NCBI RefSeq assembly: GCF_009917485.1
Contig: NZ_QZDT01000012.1
Coordinates: 55,872 to 119,871 of the forward strand
From: Parablautia muri
GTDB taxonomy: Bacteria; Bacillota; Clostridia; Lachnospirales; Lachnospiraceae
DNA: 64,000 nucleotides
Reading direction: 5' to 3'
The notes beneath the pieces are model-generated. The model did no database searches. It had not been told where the DNA came from and saw only the letters and a program-made list of their open reading frames with translations. Made by a program: the position numbers and the translations under genes. This document shows positions 51,227-58,846 of the stretch, in pieces (positions within the stretch are counted from its first letter, which is position 1; every line of letters starts with the position of its first letter).

Positions 51227-52179
51227 GTAAACCTGTGATTAAAACGAAAAATCTTACCAAATATTTTAAAACGCCTCGTGGTCTGCTGCATGCGGTAGAG
51301 TCTGTTAACCTCACGATCGAGGAAGGGAAAACGATCGGAGTTGTTGGTGAAAGCGGCTGCGGCAAGACCACATTAGGTCGGGTTATCACAAGGTTGGAAG
51401 AGGCAACTTCCGGCGAGGTATATCTGGAAGGTAAAGAGATTCTTGGGTTAAAGGGATCTGCCAAAAGGAATATCTATCATGATATACAGATGATATTTCA
51501 GGATCCGTATTCTTCTTTGAACCCAAGATTGTCCCTTGGAGATATTATTGCTGATCCTATTGAGACCATGGGAGAGAGAATGTCTAAAAAAGATCTGCAT
51601 GAGCTGGTTTTATCCCTTATGGATACCGTTGGGCTTCCACCCCGGTACTACAACCAATACCCTCATGAGCTGGATGGTGGACGCAGACAGCGTGTAGGAC
51701 TGGCGAGAGCGCTTGCACTGGATCCCAAGTTTATTGTCTGTGATGAACCGGTTTCCGCGCTGGATGTATCCATTCAGGCACAGATACTGAATCTTTTGAT
51801 GGATCTTCAGGAGGAAAAGAAGCTGGCATACATGTTCATCACGCATAACTTATTTGTAGTAAAGCACATCAGCCATAACATCATGGTTATGTATATGGGT
51901 CAGGTTGTGGAGTTGGCAGAGAAGAATGAGCTCTTTGCACATCCATCGCATCCGTATACAAAGGCATTGCTGGCAGCAATCCCTCAGCCAGACCTTTCGA
52001 GCCGCGGCAAGAATCGTGAATTGCTCGCCGGTGAGGTTTCCAGTCCTATTGAGCCTAAACCGGGATGTAGATTCTCACCCAGATGTCCGTATGCTTCTGA
52101 AAAGTGTCGGGCCGGTGAGATACCGCTTAAAGAAATTGCGCCGAATCATTACTGCGTATGTACCTTATTTAGCAATTAA
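51223..52179 (+). CDS. Opp/Dpp-type ABC ATPase (DppF-like) with altered signature
   Basis: This 318-residue ATPase overlaps the preceding gene by 4 nt. Walker A GESGCGKTTL, Q-loop FQDPYSSLNP, Walker B FIVCDEPVSALD and H-loop ITHNL are intact. The ABC signature reads LDGGRRQR instead of the usual LSGGQRQR, so one ATP site of the dimer carries a Ser-to-Asp change. The C-terminus has CRFSPRCPYASEKCRAGE. One degenerate site occurs in many heterodimeric ABC transporters, but is not usual for this family. It probably still supports import. Confidence 0.92.
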   Translation: MSKPVIKTKNLTKYFKTPRGLLHAVESVNLTIEEGKTIGVVGESGCGKTTLGRVITRLEEATSGEVYLEGKEILGLKGSAKRNIYHDIQMIFQDPYSSLNPRLSLGDIIADPIETMGERMSKKDLHELVLSLMDTVGLPPRYYNQYPHELDGGRRQRVGLARALALDPKFIVCDEPVSALDVSIQAQILNLLMDLQEEKKLAYMFITHNLFVVKHISHNIMVMYMGQVVELAEKNELFAHPSHPYTKALLAAIPQPDLSSRGKNRELLAGEVSSPIEPKPGCRFSPRCPYASEKCRAGEIPLKEIAPNHYCVCTLFSN

Positions 52180-52239
52180 ACAATTAAAAAATAGAAAAAA
52201 TAATGTAAAAACAGAAATAAATCTCTGAAAGTTTTTCAC

Positions 52240-52335
52240 AAACGAGCGTATTCGTTTTGCAGATGTTGTACCTGCGCAATACATACAAAGCATGTATAGA
52301 AGTTTGCAGGTTACGGAAAGGGTATGGTTATTAAA
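52240..52335 (+). repeat. Two hairpins and type B leader before the isomerase gene
   Basis: AAACGA/TCGTTT with 6-nt loop lies at 52240-52257 and ATACAT/ATGTAT at 52279-52297. They are followed by GTTTGCAGGTTACGGAAAGGGT and ATGGTTATTAAA before ATG 52336. The spacer between ribosome site and start matches the type B unit at 9064 and 15323 with one changed base. Confidence 0.65.
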
Positions 52336-52779
52336 ATGAAACTGGCAATTGGATCAGACCACTGTGGTTATGCAATGAAAATGAAGATGCTTCCGTATTT
52401 GCAGGAGCATCATGAAGTTACGGATTTTGGCTGTTATTCTACCGATATGGTGGATTTTCCCGACATAGCGCAGCAGATTTGTGGGGCAATCTTAAGTGGT
52501 AAAGCAGAGAGGGGGATTATGTTCTGCAGTACAGGCTGTGGAGCCGTAATCGCCTGCAATAAGATAAAGGGTATTCGGGCAGCACTCTGCCATGACGTTT
52601 ATTGCGCGCACCAGTGTGTTGAACATGATGATGTGCAGGTGATTGGACTCGGCGGCGAGGTGATTGGCTATTATACGGCGAAAGAAGTGATTGATTCCTT
52701 TCTGGAAGCTAAGTTTCTGGGTGATGAGGAATTTGTCCGCAGACTTGAAAAGCTGGAACATCTGGAAGCAAAATTCTAA
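52336..52779 (+). CDS. rpiB: RpiB/LacAB-family sugar-phosphate isomerase
   Basis: This 147-residue protein matches RpiB (ribose 5-phosphate isomerase B). It starts LAIGSDHCGYAMK and has the catalytic cysteine loop MFCSTGCGAVIACNKIKGIR and the substrate histidine/arginine segment AALCHDVYCAHQC-VEHDD, then VIGLGGEVIG. In RpiB enzymes the loop is usually CGTGIG; here it is CSTGCG, with two cysteines, which may mark another substrate (allose 6-phosphate, LacAB-type or a branched pentose phosphate). The start at 52336 matches the family; 52324 is leader-derived. Its place in the operon suggests processing of the released sugar. Confidence 0.85.
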   Translation: MKLAIGSDHCGYAMKMKMLPYLQEHHEVTDFGCYSTDMVDFPDIAQQICGAILSGKAERGIMFCSTGCGAVIACNKIKGIRAALCHDVYCAHQCVEHDDVQVIGLGGEVIGYYTAKEVIDSFLEAKFLGDEEFVRRLEKLEHLEAKF

Positions 52780-52804
52780 AGAAGAGTAAAAAAGGAGAAA
52801 AATA

Positions 52805-54757
52805 ATGAAAGAATCAGTTATTCACGTGTGGGATGTTCATGAGATTGTCCTGCATGCAGAGAATACATATGATAATCCTTATACGGATGTTACTGTCTGG
52901 GCTGATCTGAAAGGCCCCGGCTTTGACAAACGCGTGTACGGATTCTGGGATGGCGGGGATATCTGGCGCATCCGTGTCACAGCGACATCTCCCGGGACAT
53001 GGACTTATATTACCGGTGCGCCTGTACAGGATGAAGGCCTTGCAGGCATATCCGGCGGATATTTTGCTATCGAATGGACTGAGGAGGAAAAGGAAGCCAA
53101 TGCATGCCGCCGCGGTATTGTACGGGCAACCCAAAATGGACATGCTATGGAGTATGCTGACGGCACCCCCTATGTCATGGTGGGCGATACCTGGTGGGGG
53201 CTTGCCTCTTACCGCTATCCGTGGGTAGATGATGAGAAGGAGCGGCCTATTGGTCCGGGAATGTCCATGAAAGATATGGCGCGTCAGCGCATTAGCCAGG
53301 GTTACAATACGGTAGGTACGATCGTTGCTTTTCCCACCTGGGCGAAAGACGGGAAACCTTCGACTATCATTATGGATGATGAACATGAGACCTGTATTCG
53401 TGGCGCCTGGGTAGCAGCCGGGGTCAAATATATGTTTAAACGGATGGAGAATAAGGAAGACGACAGGGTAATTTCGGCCCGCGATATGCACAATGAAGGC
53501 GGACGCCCTTTCTTCTTCCCCGGCAAGATCAAAGGTTACGAGGACGTGGTTCCCGATTATGACCGCATCAATCCGGAATACTTTAAGGTTCTGGACAAGA
53601 AAGTACAGTGGCTGAATGACCACGGCATCACCGTATTTATGGAAGCTTTGCGCCGGGATTCTTCCAAAACCTGGAAATATTATTATGACTGGCCGATGGT
53701 ATACACACGCTATATTCAATATTTAAGTGCAAGGTATCAGGCCAATAATACCATTTTTAGCCCTATTCACTATGACGCTAAATTAAAAAGTATTGATTCT
53801 CATGAATTTAATGAGCCGATCAATCTGATGATCGATCTTTATGGTGCTCCGCCTTTTGGCACCCTGCTTGGCACCAATGCGCCCGGTTCCACACAATTTG
53901 CATTCGGGGGTCCTGATGAACAGCATTGGAAAACCATGGATCAGATTGGAAACCGTCGGGATCACGAGCAATATTGGCTGTTAACGGATATTTTTCATAA
54001 TGAAAATCCCGTTCCCGCTATCAATGGGGAGCCCTATTATCCCGGACATGTCACTTCCTTCCTTGATGTGAATGGTAAAGTCTATGAGCGTGTATTAGGC
54101 GATGTGAATAGTGAAGAGGATCATATGAACTTCCGATCTTCTCTCTACGGAAGCATCCTCTCCGGAGGGTATGGCGGTAACCTGGCCGGTTTCGAAGCAG
54201 GATGGAGCGGCAATGTAGAGCCTGAGGAAGTTCCTTTTAAGCTCTGGGATACTATGACATTTCCTTCTTCCTATCAGGCAAAGTTTACCCGTGATTTCCT
54301 GCTTTCAGAAGGGAAACGATATCAGGAGCTTGTTCCCGAAGCACAGTTAATCACGCCAAACTTTAGCGGAAGAGAACACGGCTGGCGGGGCTGGGCTTAT
54401 TGCTCCGCTACCAGTAAACGTGATCTGGTCATGGGATATTTGGAAAAAGACTCTCTGCCTGCACGTGTCCGCGGCTTGTGGCCGGGCGATCTCTTCGCAT
54501 TCCAATGGTTCAATCCCCGTACAGGAAGGTGGGGCGAGATCATGGAGCTGGAGGTTAATTATTACGGCAGCATTCCGTTACCGGAGCGCCCTGATGAGCT
54601 TGACTGGGCTTTTAAGGCCGTTCGTCTTAATGATAAATACCGTCTTAACAGTGATGCCGGCAAAGATTATCCTATGAGCAGCGATATTGTATGGACCTAT
54701 ATAGGGGAAGATGCTGAGGCCAGTGAGTCTGAGCGGGATGAGAGAAAAAAAGAATAA
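52805..54757 (+). CDS. DUF5060 + GH140-like glycosidase (subtype B), first in array
   Basis: This 650-residue protein has a DUF5060 domain (1-95), a GH140-like barrel and a C-terminal beta domain. Candidate catalytic residues are E337 in HEFNEPINL and E409 in AINGEPYYPG. Subtype B features are HMNFRSSLYGS, GGNLAGFEAGWSGNVEP and a tail with ELDWAFKAVRLN, shared with the copy at 56789. The loop before RDMHNEGG (about residues 200-225) is longer here than in subtype A. There is no signal peptide, so it should hydrolyse imported glycosides. AAGGAG lies nine bases upstream. Substrate is unknown; apiosides or another furanoside are possible. Confidence 0.82.
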   Translation: MKESVIHVWDVHEIVLHAENTYDNPYTDVTVWADLKGPGFDKRVYGFWDGGDIWRIRVTATSPGTWTYITGAPVQDEGLAGISGGYFAIEWTEEEKEANACRRGIVRATQNGHAMEYADGTPYVMVGDTWWGLASYRYPWVDDEKERPIGPGMSMKDMARQRISQGYNTVGTIVAFPTWAKDGKPSTIIMDDEHETCIRGAWVAAGVKYMFKRMENKEDDRVISARDMHNEGGRPFFFPGKIKGYEDVVPDYDRINPEYFKVLDKKVQWLNDHGITVFMEALRRDSSKTWKYYYDWPMVYTRYIQYLSARYQANNTIFSPIHYDAKLKSIDSHEFNEPINLMIDLYGAPPFGTLLGTNAPGSTQFAFGGPDEQHWKTMDQIGNRRDHEQYWLLTDIFHNENPVPAINGEPYYPGHVTSFLDVNGKVYERVLGDVNSEEDHMNFRSSLYGSILSGGYGGNLAGFEAGWSGNVEPEEVPFKLWDTMTFPSSYQAKFTRDFLLSEGKRYQELVPEAQLITPNFSGREHGWRGWAYCSATSKRDLVMGYLEKDSLPARVRGLWPGDLFAFQWFNPRTGRWGEIMELEVNYYGSIPLPERPDELDWAFKAVRLNDKYRLNSDAGKDYPMSSDIVWTYIGEDAEASESERDERKKE

Positions 54758-54782
54758 ATTATGAAAGAGAGTAATTGTATTA

Positions 54783-56702
54783 ATGAAAGAATCTGTTATC
54801 CATATGTGGGATGTGCACGAAATCGTGCTGTATTCCCAAAATACTTATGACAATCCTTATACGGATGTTACTGTCTGGGCCGATCTGAAAGGTCCCGGCT
54901 TTGACAAGAGAGTTTTTGGTTTCTGGGATGGAGATAATGTATGGCGCATCCGTGTGACTGCTACAGTCCCCGGGACATGGACTTATATTACTGGTGCGTC
55001 TGTACAGGATGAAGGCCTTACAGGTATATCCGGCGGATATTTTGCTATCGAATGGAAAGAGGAGGAAAAACAGGAAAATCCCTGCCGCCGGGGCATCATC
55101 AGAGCAACGGCAAATGGTCATGCCATGGAATACGCAGATGGTACACCATATTTTATGGTAGGCGATACATGGTGGCCATTGGCAACATACAGATTTCCCT
55201 GGGTGGAGGATGAAGAAGAACGCCCGATTGGCCCGGAAATGTCCATGAAGGATATGGCGCGCCACCGTCTGAAACAGGGGTATAACTGTGTAGGTACGAT
55301 AGTAGCGTATCCTACGTGGGCCAACGATGGAAAACCTGCCACGATCAAAATAGACGATGCCTATGGAACCTTTGTCCGGGGCGCGTGGGCTATGTGCAGC
55401 GTGGAGGAATGGTATACCAAGTTAGATGCAAGTGCACGCGATATGCATAATGAGGGTGGCCGGCCGTTCCTTTTCCCAGGCAAGATTAAGGGATATGAGG
55501 ATGTTGTACCTGACTATGACAGAATAAATCCTGAGTATTTCAAAGTTCTGGACAAAAAAGTAAACTGGCTTAATGAACATGGAATCACAGTATTTTTGGA
55601 AGCTCTGCGAAGGGATTCCTCCAAGACCTGGAAATATTATTACGACTGGCCGATGGTTTATACTCGCTATATCCAATATCTCAGCGCCCGCTATCAAGCA
55701 AACAATACTTTCTACAGTCCCATACACTTTGACGGTAAACACTGTACAATTGACAGTCGGGAGTTCAATGAGCCGATTAATCTCATGATTGACCTCTACG
55801 GTGCGCCTCCCTTTGGAACCTTACTTGGGACAAACTCTCCAGGATCTTCGAAGATTGCTTATGGCGGTCCTGAAGAACAGCATTGGAAGACCTTTGATCA
55901 AACGGGCAACTGGCGGGATCATCAATATTACTGGCTTCTGACAGATATGTTTCATGATGATAATCCTGTTCCCGCTATTAATGGTGAACCTTATTATTCC
56001 GGACATACAAGTGTTCTCCGTGATGATGACGGAAAATTTAAGACGTTGGTGTTTGGTAATGTAGAGAGCGAGGAAGACCATCTGAACTGCCGGTCCTGCT
56101 ATTTTGGCAGTGTACTTTCGGGTGCATACGGAGGATTGCTTGCCGGTTTTGAGGCAGGATGGAGCGGTAATGTAGAACCGGAAGAAGAACCTTATAAGAT
56201 CTGGGACACCATGACCTTTCCGGCTTCCTATATGGTGCAGTATGTCCGCGATTTCCTGTTCTCTGAGGGTAAGAGATATCAGGATCTGATACCAGATCAG
56301 AATCTGGTAACACCCAACTATAACGGACCGTCTTCCGGTTGGAGAGGGTGGTCTATGTGTTCGGCTACTAAGAAGCGTGACCTCGTGATGGGATACTCGG
56401 AGAAGGGCGCTTACAAAGTGAAGGTGCGTGGTCTGCGGCCTTATGATACTTACGAGTTAAGTTGGTTTAATCCCCGCACAGGAAAGTGGCTGGAGGAAAA
56501 GAAAGAACTTAAGTGTTCCGATTTCGGAGAAATTGCTTTTGGCAGTTTCCCGGATGATCTGGACTGGGCATGGAAACTTAAGAAGCTGAATACCGATCTT
56601 CCGATTGACAGAGCATTAAATGAGGACGGTACCGGCAAGAATTATCATATGGGACTTGGTTTCCTTGAGAGATATCATATTCCTGCTGATTCGAAAGAAT
56701 GA
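54783..56702 (+). CDS. DUF5060 + GH140-like glycosidase (subtype A), second in array
   Basis: This 639-residue protein begins 25 nt after the first copy and has the same three-part architecture. The EFNEP and INGEP glutamates are retained. It groups with the stray copy at 42901: HLNCRSCYFGSVLSGAYGG, FDQTGNWRDHQYYWLLTD, YMVQYVRDFLFSEGKRYQ and the tail WAWKLKKLNTDLPID are shared, whereas subtype B differs at each of these. The loop before RDMHNEGG is short. The ribosome site is weak (GAGAG, 15 or more nt before the ATG), so translation may be coupled to the upstream gene. Confidence 0.82.
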   Translation: MKESVIHMWDVHEIVLYSQNTYDNPYTDVTVWADLKGPGFDKRVFGFWDGDNVWRIRVTATVPGTWTYITGASVQDEGLTGISGGYFAIEWKEEEKQENPCRRGIIRATANGHAMEYADGTPYFMVGDTWWPLATYRFPWVEDEEERPIGPEMSMKDMARHRLKQGYNCVGTIVAYPTWANDGKPATIKIDDAYGTFVRGAWAMCSVEEWYTKLDASARDMHNEGGRPFLFPGKIKGYEDVVPDYDRINPEYFKVLDKKVNWLNEHGITVFLEALRRDSSKTWKYYYDWPMVYTRYIQYLSARYQANNTFYSPIHFDGKHCTIDSREFNEPINLMIDLYGAPPFGTLLGTNSPGSSKIAYGGPEEQHWKTFDQTGNWRDHQYYWLLTDMFHDDNPVPAINGEPYYSGHTSVLRDDDGKFKTLVFGNVESEEDHLNCRSCYFGSVLSGAYGGLLAGFEAGWSGNVEPEEEPYKIWDTMTFPASYMVQYVRDFLFSEGKRYQDLIPDQNLVTPNYNGPSSGWRGWSMCSATKKRDLVMGYSEKGAYKVKVRGLRPYDTYELSWFNPRTGKWLEEKKELKCSDFGEIAFGSFPDDLDWAWKLKKLNTDLPIDRALNEDGTGKNYHMGLGFLERYHIPADSKE

Positions 56703-56753
56703 ATCATATTTGAAAAAACAGTTTGAAAATTGTTATGCGCAAATAAAGCAAAT

Positions 56754-56788
56754 GTGAACAAAGTTCACCTCGCAGAAATGGAGGCAAA
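56754..56788 (+). repeat. Hairpin and leader-like ribosome site before the third paralogue
   Basis: GTGAAC and GTTCAC flank an AAA loop (56754-56768). CGCAGAAATGGAGGCAAAATG follows, similar to the AAGAATGGAGG end of the type A unit. Confidence 0.55.
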
Positions 56789-58699
56789 ATGAAGCAAGCG
56801 ACTATTCATATGTGGGACGTGCATGAAATTGTACTGCATGCCCAAAATAAATACGACAATCCTTATACAGATGTTACCGTCTGGGCCAAGTTAAAAGGCC
56901 CCGGCTTTGATAAGCGGGTTTTCGGTTTCTGGGATGGAGATGACACATGGCGCATTCGTGTGACTGCTACGGCGCCCGGTACATGGACTTATACTACCGG
57001 TGCATCTGTTCCGGATGTGGGGCTATCCGGAATATCCGGCGGATATTTTGCCCTGGAGTGGACAGAGGAGGAGAAAGAAGAAAATCCCTGCCGCCGCGGT
57101 ATTATCAGAGCAACGGCAAACGGACATGCCATGGAATATGCTGATGGCACGCCTTATGTAATGGTAGGCGATACCTGGTGGCCGCTGCCTACATACCGGT
57201 TTCCGTGGACGGACGATGATGGGGAACGTCCTGTAGGGCCGGATATGACATTAAAGGATATGGTCCGTATCCGCCGCAGTCAGGGATATAACTGTATCGG
57301 TACGATTGTGGCTTATCCCACATGGGCGAATGACGGAAAGCCTTACAGGATCAATATTCCCGATGAACATAACACATGTATAAGATCTGCCTGGGCACTC
57401 TGTGGAGTCGAGGACTGGTTTGATAAAGATGTTGACCGGATTATCACGGCCCGTGATATGCATAACGAAGGCGGTCGTCCGTTCTTCTTCCCCGGCAAGA
57501 TTGAGGGCTATGAAGATATGGTTCCGGATTATGACAGAATCAATCCCGAATACTTTAAGGTTCTGGATAAGAAAGTCAACTATCTGAATCAAAACGGTAT
57601 TACTGTGTTTATGGAGGCGCTTCGCCGTGATTCCTCAAAAACATGGAAATATTATTATGACTGGCCGATGGTTTATACCCGTTATATTCAGTATCTCAGC
57701 GCAAGATATCAGGCGAATAATACGATTTACAGTCCCATCCATTTTGACGTTAAGGCTGAGACGATTGATGCGCGTGAGTTTAATGAACCGATTGATCTTA
57801 TGATTGATATGTATGGCGCTCCTCCATTCGGTACGTTGATGGGCACGAATGCCCCTGGATCTACTAAGACGGCTTACGGCAGCTTTGGTGAGCAGCACTG
57901 GAAAACAATGGATCAGACAGGTAACTTCCGTGATCATGAGCACTATTGGCTTATGGAAGATATCTTCAATGATGAACATCCCGTTCCGGCGATCAATGGA
58001 GAACCTTACTATTCAGGACATGTGGCCATTATGACGAATAATCTGGGCGAACTGGTAGAGAATATTTTCGGCAATGTGGAGAGCCCTGAAGATCATATGA
58101 ATTTCCGTTCTTCTTTGTATGGCAGTCTTCTTTCCGGCGGCTTCGGCGGTAATCTGGCAGGATTTGAGGCTGGTTGGAGCGCCAATGTGGAACCTGAGGA
58201 GACACCGTGGAAAATCTGGGATGTTATGACCTTCCCTGCGAGCTATCAGACCCGGTACTATCGTGACTTTATTCTTTCCGAAGGCAAACGCTATCAGGAG
58301 CTGATTCCTGATCCCGATCTCCTTTTCCCCAGCAAGGCGGGTGCGCCTACTGGCTGGCGCGGCTGGGCATATGCCGCGGCAACGAAGGAGAGAGAACTTG
58401 TATTCGGATATATGGAAAAGGATTGTCCGAGAGTCAGACTGCGCGGACTCCGTCCTTATGACATTTATGAAATTTCTTATTTTGATCCGCGCACCGGAAA
58501 GTGGCTGGATAAGAAAGAGCAGCTGGAGGTAAACCATTTCGGCAGCATTCTGCTTCCTGAACAGCCGGATGAATTCGACTGGGCTTTCAAAGCAAAAAGA
58601 GTCAATACGAAGCAGCGTGTTGACACCGTGGGCCCCGGTCTTGTAAGAAGTAATGAAGGTGTTAAAGAGACATTTATTCAGACAGGCTCGACAAAATAA
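56789..58699 (+). CDS. DUF5060 + GH140-like glycosidase (subtype B), third in array
   Basis: This 636-residue protein has the same DUF5060 and GH140-like barrel plus C-terminal beta domain. It is subtype B: HMNFRSSLYGSLLSGGFGGN, HWKTMDQTGNFRDHEHYWL and the tail FDWAFKAKRVNTKQR match the 52805 copy. Both candidate catalytic glutamates (EFNEP, INGEP) are retained. One change is SANVEP where all others have SGNVEP. Subtypes alternate B, A, B in the array, so duplication probably involved a two-gene unit. It acts in the cytoplasm. GGAGG lies four to five bases before the ATG. Confidence 0.82.
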   Translation: MKQATIHMWDVHEIVLHAQNKYDNPYTDVTVWAKLKGPGFDKRVFGFWDGDDTWRIRVTATAPGTWTYTTGASVPDVGLSGISGGYFALEWTEEEKEENPCRRGIIRATANGHAMEYADGTPYVMVGDTWWPLPTYRFPWTDDDGERPVGPDMTLKDMVRIRRSQGYNCIGTIVAYPTWANDGKPYRINIPDEHNTCIRSAWALCGVEDWFDKDVDRIITARDMHNEGGRPFFFPGKIEGYEDMVPDYDRINPEYFKVLDKKVNYLNQNGITVFMEALRRDSSKTWKYYYDWPMVYTRYIQYLSARYQANNTIYSPIHFDVKAETIDAREFNEPIDLMIDMYGAPPFGTLMGTNAPGSTKTAYGSFGEQHWKTMDQTGNFRDHEHYWLMEDIFNDEHPVPAINGEPYYSGHVAIMTNNLGELVENIFGNVESPEDHMNFRSSLYGSLLSGGFGGNLAGFEAGWSANVEPEETPWKIWDVMTFPASYQTRYYRDFILSEGKRYQELIPDPDLLFPSKAGAPTGWRGWAYAAATKERELVFGYMEKDCPRVRLRGLRPYDIYEISYFDPRTGKWLDKKEQLEVNHFGSILLPEQPDEFDWAFKAKRVNTKQRVDTVGPGLVRSNEGVKETFIQTGSTK

Positions 58700-58728
58700 T
58701 CAGAATCATTTATAATAGTTTGTCTGAC

Positions 58729-58760
58729 GAGGGATCTGCTTTTGTAGATCCCTCAGAATT
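58729..58760 (+). terminator. Hairpin after the third paralogue
   Basis: GAGGGATCT (58729-58737) pairs with AGATCCCTC (58746-58754), followed by AGAATTTAATT. The weak U-tract suggests partial termination before the kinase gene. Confidence 0.6.
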
Positions 58761-58774
58761 TAATTGTAGGAAAG

Positions 58775-58846
58775 GTGAATATATTCACACAATAAATTTG
58801 TGCCCACGCCCAAATTTGAGGGAACTGGCAAGAACGGAGGATTAAT
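58775..58846 (+). repeat. Palindrome plus type A leader before the kinase
   Basis: GTGAATATATTCAC (58775-58788) precedes helix 1, AAATTTG (58794-58800) with CAAATTT (58811-58817) around TGCCCACGCC. Helix 2 is CCC/GGG. The end GGAACTGGCAAGAACGGAGG and spacing to ATG 58847 equal those of the 11298 copy. Confidence 0.8.

Noticed and set aside
52814..53719. Minus-strand open frame of 301 codons opposite the first GH140-like gene
   Set aside because: Analogous frames appear opposite each paralogue, as expected from conserved codon use on the coding strand; no start signal.
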